From positions 310,001 to 374,000 of the forward strand of contig CALYLX010000008.1 in NCBI GenBank assembly GCA_944990035.1: a stretch of DNA of 64,000 nucleotides, in the 5' to 3' direction. The DNA comes from Clitopilus passeckerianus. Taxonomy: Eukaryota; Basidiomycota; Agaricomycetes; Agaricales; Entolomataceae. Below are positions 55,266-64,000 of the stretch, piece by piece. Below the pieces are notes generated by a model that did not search any database, was not told the DNA's origin, and saw only the letters and a program-made list of their open reading frames with translations. The position numbers and the translations under genes were made by a program. The stretch's first letter is position 1, and each line of letters begins with the position of its first letter.

Positions 55266-55284
55266 CAGCGGTCTGCAGGCTTAC

Positions 55285-55443
55285 CTTTTTCCACAACCCG
55301 GCGTTCCAACGTTGCGTGAGTTGATGCACACATTGTGCAATTTGCTGAGCATGGAGGTGGTTGAAGAAGGAGGCCGCCGATAGAGGTAGCTGCAGAGAGC
55401 GGTAACCTGAACGCGCTGGCACATTTTGAAGGGTGGTCAACAT
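55285..55443 (-). pseudogene. 5' exon of the gene split by the retrotransposon
   Basis: The minus-strand ATG at 55443 opens MLTTLQNVPARSGYRSLQLP and QQIAQCVHQLTQRWNAGLWK, ending AAG at a good donor, AAG|GTAAGC (exon end 55285). The matching acceptor, TTTTGGGCTAG, lies beyond the retrotransposon at 48228-48229. Taking out the element and one CAGCG copy leaves a 55-nt intron. I infer that this is an upstream exon of the TET/JBP-like pseudogene; the protein match of this exon to the family is not certain. Confidence 0.45.
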
Positions 55444-56227
55444 TTAAGACGCGTTCGGTCACGTCACAAGATCACTGCTGATTAGCTTGGGAAGTTTCGG
55501 GGTGGCGTATCTGCGCTCTGGCAGATCGACAGAGTTTGGAGTAAACCGTGTCAGGCAAATGTGTGTGCACTGGCCCGGTGGCCGACTTTGACGTTCATGG
55601 ACGAGTTTCTTCTTATGTCATCAGTTTTTACGACCGAAAGTCAAAAACTCTCCGCCATACTAGCGATAAATTTCTTCGGCGAAGCTACAATTCGCTTAGG
55701 ATAGTCATGTACGCAAATTTGAGCTGGGCTCTGCCTGGTATGAGAGGCCATTGGTGTCAGTTTGTCAAAATGGACGAGGTCAGCGCCAAGTCGGCGCTCT
55801 GCTCGTTTGTGTTGCTGCGACAAATAACGTGCCTGTATACGCAGGCGTAACTCGATTTCGGGCTAGTGGAAGGTGACCGACGGACTCATAGTTCATTGAA
55901 GATTATCAGGATGGTCCGCAGATTCATAGCTTCCGGCGTTCATAGCGGTCAGCCTCTTTCTTGTGACAGCTTAGGACGGCTTGTGACCTCAATGTTGAGC
56001 AAACAATGAACAAACAACTGAGTTCCACCCAACGGCGATTAAACTTCATCGATTGATCACCGACAAGTCTTTCAAAGTCTTCCAGCGACGAATTCCCTTG
56101 AAAGTTCCCGGACGATACTGCCACGGTGTACTAATACCCGAGATATCGGTGACCATACCCTTTAGTCCCCCTAGTCATAACAACAGCTCAGATTATACCA
56201 ATCCATACCAGGCATGACGCTCCTCTC
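55444..56227. other. Intergenic, no gene supported
   Basis: About 780 bp. A plus-strand frame at 55548-55850 has no motif or homologue that I recognise. The last part is the promoter of the next gene. Confidence 0.45.
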
Positions 56228-56234
56228 TATAAAA
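56228..56234 (+). promoter_or_regulatory. TATA box
   Basis: TATAAAA 101-107 nt upstream of the ATG at 56335. Confidence 0.6.
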
Positions 56235-56334
56235 GGCTGGTCAGCTTCGGCATCCGAATCTCCTCAACCCAAAGTCGTCACATCGTCTACCTTCTTCACT
56301 TCCTCTCCTACCGATTCCACCTTCAACGTATACC

Positions 56335-57457
56335 ATGGCTCCTGTCACACCGCCCAACATGTCTTTGTTCCCCTCGTATGACGAGATGTTCACTGGCTCG
56401 GTTGTCAGACCCAGGCCTGTCAATTCGGAAGGAAGCAAATATGTTCTCAACTTCGTTGAACCTATTTCTACCGACTCTTCCCGATGTTCTTCTCCGCTGG
56501 ATGCATACTGCGCTCGCTTGAAGCGTGAGGGCGCTTTTTACGATTATCGCAGTTCTACCCAAGCACATGGAGCAAATTGAAGTGAGTCCACAATACCCCT
56601 CCGAGAGCCTCTTTATTAACCTCCTTTCACCCAGGCCCGAAGTCTTCAAAGGCTTCAGAGTTATCCAGTGTTGAAGAAGTATTGGTTCAGGGGACTATCA
56701 TGCCCCCAGCTTCCGTCGAACCATATGGTAGCACTCCACTGGATGGTAAATGCTCAGTTGAGCCCAATGGCCTTCAATTTGGTGAGCTCATTGGTCCCTT
56801 CCCTCAAATATCCATTGCTGAAGCGCGTGAATCCCGTTTGCAGTAATTCAGCCTATGACTTTAAGCCTCGGTTACGGTTATAAGAAGGCATTCTCCACTC
56901 TTGCACCAGGCCTCAGTACGCTCCTTAGCTTACCTTCATTCATACGAAGCTCACAGATTCCGCTAGACATTGAGGTTTCTCAATTTGATCCCCAGACGTT
57001 GCGGACACACGTAATCCTTGAAGCTGCTGTCGAGGGTAGGGCAAGGTGCAGCGGAATCACCCCAGAGGAGTTTCAAATCTTCTGCATCCAGTGTTCCGGT
57101 TGCTTGCGCTATTTCAGTCAGCGGTCGCATGAGTTTCACGTCTTTCCAGGGCCTTGCCTTGGAAGCAATGATAGCGCAAACCCCTACTTTCCAACAGAAT
57201 TGGCTCTTGCCGGCATCGACGTCACCGATCCCGAACCTCGCTGGGCTCATACTAGGGTGTGCGATAATATTTACCGCCGTTTTCATGGAATTAGAGTATT
57301 CGAGGGAATCACTCAGGATGAGTTCGATTACCTCTTCGTCAAATGCTTTAACTGTGATAGGATTATGACTCGTGCTGCCGCCTATACTCACTACTGCAAC
57401 GAGGCGGAGCTGCAGGGTGACGGTGTATCTGTGTCTGGTTTGGAGCAGGAGTTGTAG
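56335..57457 (+). CDS. CxxC-rich orphan protein, in-frame TGA before first intron
   Basis: Three phase-consistent exons: 56335-56581, 56635-56781 and 56844-57457. The first reads MAPVTPPNMSLFPSYDEMFT and ends AAT-TGA-A|GTGAGT. The TGA at 56578-56580 is one base before the donor. Without it the model would encode about 334 aa. Exon 3 has two zinc-finger-like clusters: FCIQCSGCLRYFSQ with HEFH, and FVKCFNCDRIMTRAAAYTHY followed by C. Both follow a similar (G)ITPEEF/ITQDEF leader, so the domain is duplicated. The family is not recognised. Either the first 81 codons are a complete small protein and the rest is a separate unit, or the gene carries a nonsense mutation or recoded stop. Confidence 0.5.
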
Positions 57458-57614
57458 GGACATCTCCCATTCAATAATAACCTGTACATATTCCATCGTC
57501 TATGTAAATGTTGTATAGCATTGGTGCATTCTTTGTCCAACTTATATATAAGGGTAGAATGCAACTTGTATTTGCAGAGGTCCGGAAAACACCTACAGCT
57601 ACAGGAACGATGCA

Positions 57615-58587
57615 TTACAAAGAACATGTGCTACCCCTCTCCTTGACATCTTCAGAGTCAGACGCAGACCCCGTCGTGTCAGAATCTGAGCTACTGAGGA
57701 CTTCCTCTAGTTCTACAAGGGGAAGGCTGTCTAGGCCATGGAAGAACGGAATACAATTCCTGGTGGGACGTATGGCGTCCTGGATGGTTACCATGGGGTG
57801 AGAAAGAGGATATAGCTCGAACCGATACAGAGTTAACGAGCCGAAGTCAATGGGGTACGGACAATTCTCTCGGAGAAGGGTGAGTCGCTTCCCTGATTGG
57901 TTCATCCAATAGCGAAGCCTCCTTCGCGTGGAGTGACCAGTGTTAAGGACCCTTCGGAGGGACCTGTTAGTCTTGAGCTCTTTGGAGAGCGTGTGTTCGA
58001 GCCAAAGACGGTCCCGAATGTCTAGAACCTTTCGGAACATAAGACAGAACTCGTCTGGGGTGTTAGGCAACACCGTCTAATCCCAAGCGAGAAAATCAGT
58101 CGCAACTATAGAGAAGGCAATTGGACGACCTACAAGCTTCACCGACAACCAGCTTAAGTCTTTTCCCGAGTGCAGAGGCAGCTCAGGTGCCAGCCTCGCA
58201 ACCACATCGTCGGTCAGCTTCAGCTTGAAGTACTTGCTGGAGAAGAAAAATGGATAAAATGAGAGGTTTTCAACAACATTAGCGCCCCTACTGCTTGAAT
58301 AGACAAACCATTCAGCCGAGAGATCGTGATACGACTAGTGCAATTTAATCTTACCTGGTTGAAGGGCCTCGCTTTGGCGAATCCAACTGCTTAGGGGTGA
58401 CGGTGGAGGAGCGAATTCTCCGGTAGGGGGATCGACCCCTGGTATGTTTACGTGGAGGGGTCTTTAGAGGCCGGATATAAGGCCCTTCCTCTAAATTATG
58501 ATTGTGGTGTATCTCGGTGGAAAGCTCAGGCTCTTCTCTTGTTGAGGCTTGCAAGGGAATGCCTTGCTTGACGCCAAACGAAGGCAT
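57615..58587 (-). CDS. Basic orphan protein, three exons
   Basis: Exons 58587-58355, 58236-58143 and 58076-57615 encode 262 aa. The second intron is 66 nt with a GTGAAG donor, a GACTGAT branch site and a GATTAG acceptor; it keeps frame and hides a TAG, so a naive reading sees a stop. The protein has an Arg/Pro-rich N-terminus (RKHTRGRSPYRRIRSS), then KYFKLKLTDDVVARLAPELP, a basic helical segment (LKTNRSLRRVLNTGHSTRRR) and an acidic Ser-rich end. No family is recognised. It is convergent with the CxxC-rich gene, 157 bp apart. Confidence 0.6.
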
Positions 58588-58605
58588 AATGTTTTGGATG
58601 GTCAA

Positions 58606-59547
58606 AGAGGTTCGTCTTGAAGAGTTTGGTATACAATGATGGGCTTGGAAGACTCCGAGTCAGCAGAAACTGTGAGGAGGCCAAGTTGGGTGGGATGACA
58701 ATGACCTTCGGTAACTTAAAGTCTTCGGTAACTCAAAGTGTCCAGTGAGAACAAACCGAATGAACCAATGTCATCAACATTTGGTGATGTGTCCTTCATC
58801 CTTACTAACTCCTCTGCCGAAAAACGGCTGACACTCTGTTCCATCCTGCCATGTATTATCGACATCCTGCGCCCTATCTGTACTAGACATTCTGACAATT
58901 ACGCAGTCCTGAGTGTCTAAAGCCACCGAGAACGGAGATTGATCTTTGGTGTCAGATGGTAGCCTGTGGCTGGTGTACTTGCACAACTCCGCCGATGCAT
59001 CCGGTCTACATGTTTTGTTTGCTCCTCCAGAAATCCGGCATTCAAAAGATGATGCTCATCTTGAATGCGGAGACAGCATGAGGGAACGGTTTTCTGGAAC
59101 TTGGTTGTGAACCTGAGCGATGCTCTGCCGCGGCGGCTTGGCCGAAAATGATCATGATTGACTTTGCGAATATATTCATGGCTTCGCCTTTCCACACCCG
59201 GTACGATTATCCTGGAAAATTATTCTCATGAACACAACATGGTCGTTGCATACCGTGACCTTCTGGGGTCCCTAATTACTGTCAAACGTGGGTTACGCAC
59301 TTGTCAAACTTGCCCACATTCAGCATATCGTCCTGGAGTCTGGTTTATCACTTCCAAATCCTGAATTATCTCAGGGAATCAGAATACAAACCACTGGCCC
59401 GACATCCGAAATGAGAATACCCCGAACACCCTGCTGTCGTGTCAGAACTCTGTATGCTTGCCATGTGCCACATTGCTCTCCCGAAATATTTTCGATGCAC
59501 AGAACCCTCCCTTTCACGACATTCGTAGGGGTATAGGGGGTTCACAG
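58606..59547. other. Intergenic between divergent orphan genes
   Basis: About 940 bp of promoter-side DNA. Frames of 60-90 codons on either strand have no support. Confidence 0.45.
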
Positions 59548-59554
59548 TATAAAA
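59548..59554 (+). promoter_or_regulatory. TATA box of the 819-aa orphan gene
   Basis: TATAAAA 44-50 nt upstream of the ATG at 59598, implying a very short 5' UTR. Confidence 0.6.
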
Positions 59555-59597
59555 GGAGAGTGTTTTTCACGCCTTTGCCTTCAACTCACAGCTTCAT

Positions 59598-62497
59598 ATG
59601 TCTACTTCACAGAACGATTTCAACTCTGTACATGGTGGCCAAGGCTTTGGTCACACACTCTCCACTGCCAGCGGCACTTCCGCCACACATCGAACCCTCA
59701 GCATTGACCCCAACGTGGGCCACCAAACCGTGCAGCCGCCGTCAGGCAGCCATGACAACTTATTTCCTTTCGCCGGCCCCGTCACAGGCCCAGGTTACGA
59801 CAGCCATAGGTGTGAGTTGGACATGCTTTGTATTCGTGTGACTAGACCCGTGCTCACGGCTTAGAAAATTAGTGGACGACAGTGGGATTCACGGGCGGGC
59901 CCACGGGACCAGCTTCAATGCGACGCCTCTAACCCTTACACCAACTTCGACTGATTGGCCTATGCCTCGTGAGCGACCAGTTTCACTAATTCTCAATGAT
60001 GCATGGCTGAAGAACTCCACAGATATGATGGCGCAAGCACAGATGTTCAACCAAGCTTTCGGAGGGCGAGTACCCTTTCAGTACGGTCAAGGCTTTCTAC
60101 AACCACAGTTCAACTATCCAACCCGTGAGTACAAAAGTTTTGACTTGGTAAACGAAGTCCAACCCAGATTTGCTAGCTGAATATGGTCGCCGTTCACACT
60201 CAATACCCGCTACGCGGCCATCATCATACCATGTCGGCGGTCCTCAACCAGCGTATGCACCAGGCATCCCCGCTTTCCCTTTCGGGCCTTTCCCCCCCTC
60301 CCAAACGCAATTCGGCGCAGGAACCATGGCGTCAGGTTCGGGCTCGGGCTCCATTGGGCTGGAGCATGGGGATGGCTATGAGGCAAACTTGAATCGCCTC
60401 CAGGCTTTCGCAGGCCTTGGTGCATTCCCAGGTCCGACTCCTGCCAGTAGCGGCAATTTGAACTCAGGAAGCCTCCTCTTTTCACCATCCGGCACCCCAA
60501 ACCCGGAAAGCCTTCCCTCTTCGACCTCAGGCTCTGCCACGGGCGACTCTTTGAGCTCAGACAACCTCCCTCCTTTGACCTCTGCCACAGGTGGCCCTTT
60601 CAACTCGGAAAGCCTCCCCCTTTCAACCTCCGCAACAAGCGGCCCCTCGAATACGGAAAGCCTCCCTCCCTCAGCCCCTACTGCGAACTCGTCCGAGAAT
60701 GTAGAGTCGATGTCCGTTGAGGAGGGCTTTTCCGGGGAGCCCAGCTCGGCCAGCGTTGAGCAAAGCGCGGACGTATCCCTCAAACGACAAGGGTCTCCCC
60801 AAGCTGGATCATCTTCCAAACGGCCAAACACTCGTGTACGTTGTCTTGGATAACCATGACCAGTACATTATCACTGACATGTTGACCAGTCCAGATCTGG
60901 AACGGTCACGGCACCCGTACCTAAGGTTGAGATCACTGCGTCACAGCCCACCGCTCCGAACACCGTCCTTTGGGAGGTCAAACCTCGCAGGAGTGAAAGG
61001 CTTCCCATCTCCAATATACGGGAGAATTTTCGGACCCCATCGGTGCGTGATGTTCTAATCTTTTTCACCTTTCAAACCTGAATAGAGCTTGGACATAGTA
61101 TCCGGATTACCGACCGCCAACTCCCAAACCCGACGATACCCCTAACCGCAGCGAAAGTCAGCTCCTCCTTTACGAACACCTCCAGAAAGATGTCCAGTGT
61201 TGGGAGGAAGCACGCCAGGCGCTTAACGAAGGGCTCTCCATCTTCGTCTCACCGGAGACGGAAGGAGATGTCCAGAAGATTCCTGTAAGTACCTTGAACT
61301 GCTTTCCCAAGGAAGCTTCTGGTTGACGCCTTGAAATCAACTCCACAGGCGGAAATCCAAGGGCACATGATTCATTACGCTCTCGACGCCGTGAACACTG
61401 TAGTTGGGCCTACACTTAATTGCCTGGCCACAAACCTCAAGGCGGTGGAGCAAGCAAAGTTCGACAAGGCACTCGCTCGCTGGAAGCAGACGAAGGGCCC
61501 TGTTAAATTGAAGACAATCCCGAAGCTGCCAAAGTCATTCATAGAGTGCATAGGGACCGTCGCCTCGGCTCTGCTGGCTCATGACCTGGCACTCCACGTC
61601 ACTATGACTCCTGCCACCTCTTTCGGTGTTGACCTCTCCGAGAAATTTGCGGATGTAAGTGACAGTTTGGAATGTGATGCTTGCCGTTCACTGATATCCA
61701 CTTTTCTAGGATGCAAACCTCGTCGCCATCTACAAGGTAGTTCACATCAAGTCGGCCGGGCGGCCTAAGGAAGAGGGTGGCGCCTATTGGAGGATCACTA
61801 ACCCAGGCCTTAAGGTGGACGAGGCGATGTCGGAGGCGGAGGGGGAGGCCTCACAAGACGCTCCGCATCGGTGCCGACACATCCTACCCTTGTTCGGTTT
61901 CACTGCCAAAGATCTTTGGCACCACTTTGGCTCGCAGATGCTCGCAGATGTCATCATCATCGTCTATCTGGATGTTCCAGATGTCTTGCTCAACCAATGG
62001 TTGGAAGAAGCGCCCAAGAATCTTACCACTGGCCAGGTAGATGATTCCAAATCATTGGTGCGGCTTGGGGACGTCGCGTACGCATCCGCCTTGGTGGGTT
62101 TGTCCTGATCTTGATACATTCATCTCTGATGCTCAATGCCCAGATCACTGAGGTCATCACCCATTATGTCTGCGGGTGGGGCATTCCCGAGACATATAGG
62201 GTTCCGTGTCATCCTCTCATTGCTGGGAAGGTCCAAGTCAAGTACAAGGACAGGCTCAAGCACCTACGAGATCTTTGGAACACGTCAGAGCGAACGGTCA
62301 TGGAGGTGTTCCTGAAGCTTGTCTCAGACCGGATCAGAGGCACCTTTGACGAGAAGATCAGGTCAGTTCATACCTTCCTTAACTTTCCAGAGCTCATGTC
62401 ACTTCTGCTTCATAGCCATATAGACGCTTTGAACTACAAACAAATTTACAACTCTTATGGACACCATTGCAGGCAAGAGTGTTCTGCGGACCTCTAG
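59598..62497 (+). CDS. 819-aa orphan protein with 16-residue repeats
   Basis: Nine exons, all in phase: 59598-59809, 59865-60124, 60177-60835, 60890-61042, 61099-61284, 61349-61654, 61710-62093, 62144-62361 and 62416-62497. The last intron (54 nt, CTTAAC branch site) keeps frame. The first half is disordered, Gly/Ser/Pro/Gln-rich, with imperfect 16-residue repeats of ESLPLSTSATSGPSNT type, then an Arg/Lys-rich RRSERLP segment. The second half looks globular: EHLQKDVQCWEEARQALNEG, GHMIHYALDAVNTVVGPTLN, KSFIECIGTVASALLAHDLA, LPLFGFTAKDLWHHFGSQML, DVIIIVYLDVPDVLLNQWLE and ITHYVCGWGIPETYRVPCHP. No signal peptide, membrane segment or known motif is seen. Function is unknown; I regard it as an agaricomycete-specific, possibly nuclear protein. 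Confidence 0.75.
60506..60703 (+). repeat. Imperfect 48-bp repeats in the orphan gene
   Basis: Units start at 60506 (54 bp), 60560, 60608 and 60656 (48 bp each). Each encodes (E/D)(S/N)LPxSTSATxGP-type text, a tandem expansion within the disordered region. Confidence 0.7.
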
Positions 62498-62827
62498 GTC
62501 GAGATGGTATATATTTTGGCAAGGCGGTACTCATTCCCGTGGTCTTGTTCTGTAACCTTAACGTCCAAATTCGTGTTTCATCTGATTTTGTATGGAGGCG
62601 GTTTTTTCCAGGTTTAGCCTGAGGAGCCATTCTAAATATTTCCGCTGCAGCTAGTGTACAATATAGACTATCAAATCCAAATCAAAGTTTGGTTGGTTCT
62701 CAGTGCCCGATCTCTTTTAAACCATTATGCTCGCAGCACCGTCTTCTCTGTTTTGATCAAACCACGGCACCGAATCTGAAGGGACCCGTGGAGTAGCAAC
62801 GGCTCTCCATGTAACTAATTCAATGTT
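62498..62827. other. Intergenic, no gene supported
   Basis: The 3' flank of the 819-aa gene; AT-rich in part, no structure seen. Confidence 0.4.
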
Positions 62828-63080
62828 ATGGCCAACCCTCAAGCCGCCGTAGATCAGACAACAGGCTCTTATTGTGTTGGGTAAGCTCTGCAGCCAAGTT
62901 TCCAATTTGCGCACTCTCTAACATTCTTCTTATAGGAATGAGCTCCAAAACGACGTGGCCTCTCCTTCCCAGGTAGACGGTCAAGAAGAAAACACCCGCA
63001 AGGTCACCGAGCCGAAAGACGACTCGGATATGAAACCTCTACCTCAAGTTGAAGTCCTTGGTCCTAAAGTTACAAGATAG
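62828..63080 (+). CDS. Possible 65-aa peptide gene
   Basis: The ATG at 62828 (MANPQAAVDQTTGSYCVG), a 55-nt intron (62881-62935, GTAAGC donor, CTCTAACA branch site, TATAG acceptor), then a charged exon 62936-63080 (SQVDGQEENTRKVTEPKDDS) ending TAG. Splice signals are good and phase is kept, but the product is short, hydrophilic and unlike anything I know. It could also be the start of a longer gene with further introns. Confidence 0.35.
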
Positions 63081-63518
63081 TCAAGCACAGAAACGGGTGG
63101 TATGCCCCCAATTCGACTTCTCTCTGACTTTTCAACCTCCACCGACATTCCAAAGCACCTCATGGATTCCCTCGGCAGACACTTCTGTCGATCCTGGTGG
63201 GGTGGGTTCATTTGATATAACTGACGTAGTTTCAAGCTTTAAGCTACAATTCGCCCGGCTTCAATGAACAATCAAATATGCTCGGTCTTCCGGTAACTTG
63301 CCTCGCTCAAGACATATCCGACCCTTCACATATCTCCTTTACCTAAGCGCGAGTTATTGTAGTGACGAGACTGTAGGTATCTGTTCAATTCTCCTCCACA
63401 CGGCGCCGCGGCAGTGACTATTGCCTGCAGGCCAAATCCTGGAAGACCGGAAATAAGCCGGGTCATGCTGTCCCTTCCTGTTTGCAATAACGATGCCGAT
63501 GAAAGCCGGGTGGCCCTT
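63081..63518. other. Intergenic, no gene supported
   Basis: Short frames only; the distal end is the promoter of the last gene. Confidence 0.4.
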
Positions 63519-63526
63519 TTATTTAA
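63519..63526 (+). promoter_or_regulatory. TATA-like box of the last gene
   Basis: TTATTTAA 63-70 nt upstream of the ATG at 63589. Confidence 0.45.
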
Positions 63527-63588
63527 GGCAGGCCTGCAATATACTACGTCGACAAGCTCCCTTACCGCTATTTTCAATACACAACAAG

Positions 63589-64000
63589 ATGGCTCAACCA
63601 ATCTCCACACCCACTGTTCTCAACGACCAGAAGACCATCGGGCTGGGAAGCCAGTTGTTAAGACGCAAGCAGGTGTGTCGGCCAATTTCCACTACCATGG
63701 AGCATCACTTAAGCAACTCTTTATCTTTTAAACAGCCGCATCTCCTGGGTTTGTTCTTTGGCCCACGCTGTACCAGGCCGATTGCGGTTCCCGTGCTCAC
63801 TCGAAGGGGCCCGACAGGCCCTGGCTGGGAAAACGACCTTATCAACAATTTTATTGTCGAAACATGGGTGGCCCCTGACTTAGGATCACACCTGTGGACC
63901 TACGGGAACGAACACGTCCTCTACATGCCTGCTGGATCTGCTGCAGACGACATTATGAAAGGAATGGAGTTTGTCATGTTTTACGAATCCCAGGAGGACC
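63589..64000 (+). CDS. Orphan protein, 5' part only
   Basis: Exon 1 is 63589-63672 (MAQPISTPTVLNDQKTIGLG), followed by a 63-nt intron with a GTGTGT donor and an AACAG acceptor. Exon 2 starts at 63736 in phase and runs off the window edge (RPIAVPVLTRRGPTGPGWEN, NFIVETWVAPDLGSHLWTYG, MEFVMFYESQED). No domain can be named from this part; no signal peptide. Confidence 0.6.
   Translation, partial: MAQPISTPTVLNDQKTIGLGSQLLRRKQVCRPISTTMEHHLSNSLSFKQPHLLGLFFGPRCTRPIAVPVLTRRGPTGPGWENDLINNFIVETWVAPDLGSHLWTYGNEHVLYMPAGSAADDIMKGMEFVMFYESQED

Noticed and set aside
55548..55850. 100-codon plus-strand frame upstream of the CxxC-rich gene
   Set aside because: No motif, no splice or promoter support.
58077..58079. 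TAG taken as a nonsense mutation in the basic orphan gene
   Set aside because: It is the end of a good 66-nt intron with a GTGAAG donor and GACTGAT branch site, so the gene is probably intact.
1..64000. CRISPR arrays, bacterial operons, rRNA genes
   Set aside because: No spaced direct repeats or rRNA sequence seen; spliced genes and the tRNA type show a eukaryotic nuclear genome.

Overview
The window is nuclear DNA of a filamentous basidiomycete, almost certainly an Agaricomycete (mushroom-forming fungus). Genes are dense, on both strands, and cut by many 45-75 nt introns with GTRNGY donors and CTNAY-like branch sites. Marker families fit this: expanded F-box/LRR proteins, a secreted GMC oxidoreductase, a BBE-like oxidase, a Plavaka transposase, a chromodomain Ty3/gypsy element, and a lineage-specific repeat family that I read as TET/JBP-like. 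All gene models here were spliced by eye from sequence alone.

Layout. 0-5 kb is conserved housekeeping: the 3' part of a serine-rich coiled-coil protein, tRNA-Ile(AAU), deoxyribose-phosphate aldolase and a seven-helix membrane protein. 6-24 kb is accessory: F-box/LRR genes, a small secreted Cys-rich peptide with an in-frame stop, a GMC oxidoreductase, a decayed DUF2235 hydrolase, a BBE-like oxidase, an F-box relic and a Crinkler-type (CRN) effector gene with a likely frame break. 24-27 kb holds no gene I can support. 27-35 kb holds a coiled-coil protein, a trypsin-like serine protease homologue and the mitochondrial disaggregase Hsp78. The promoter regions of this block share a 30-bp E-box-containing element. 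35-38.6 kb has two more F-box/LRR genes.

39-55.4 kb is a transposon nest. It contains a Plavaka DNA transposon, a multiply frameshifted TET/JBP-like dioxygenase gene, and a complete Ty3/gypsy chromovirus (48269-55265) with 462-bp LTRs that read identically and a 5-bp target duplication. Removing the element and one duplication copy leaves a perfectly ordinary 55-nt intron. The retroelement therefore appears to have landed inside an intron of the dioxygenase gene.

56-64 kb has lineage-specific genes without a recognised function: a CxxC-rich protein with an internal TGA, a basic protein, an 819-aa proline/serine-rich protein with 16-residue repeats, a possible 65-aa peptide, and the 5' part of one more gene.

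The genes do not form one pathway. GMC and BBE-like enzymes are probably extracellular oxidases, F-box proteins are substrate receptors of SCF ubiquitin ligases, and CRN and small secreted proteins are effector-like. Many loci show inactivation (stops, frameshifts, truncation) next to mobile DNA, as expected of a fast-evolving accessory region.
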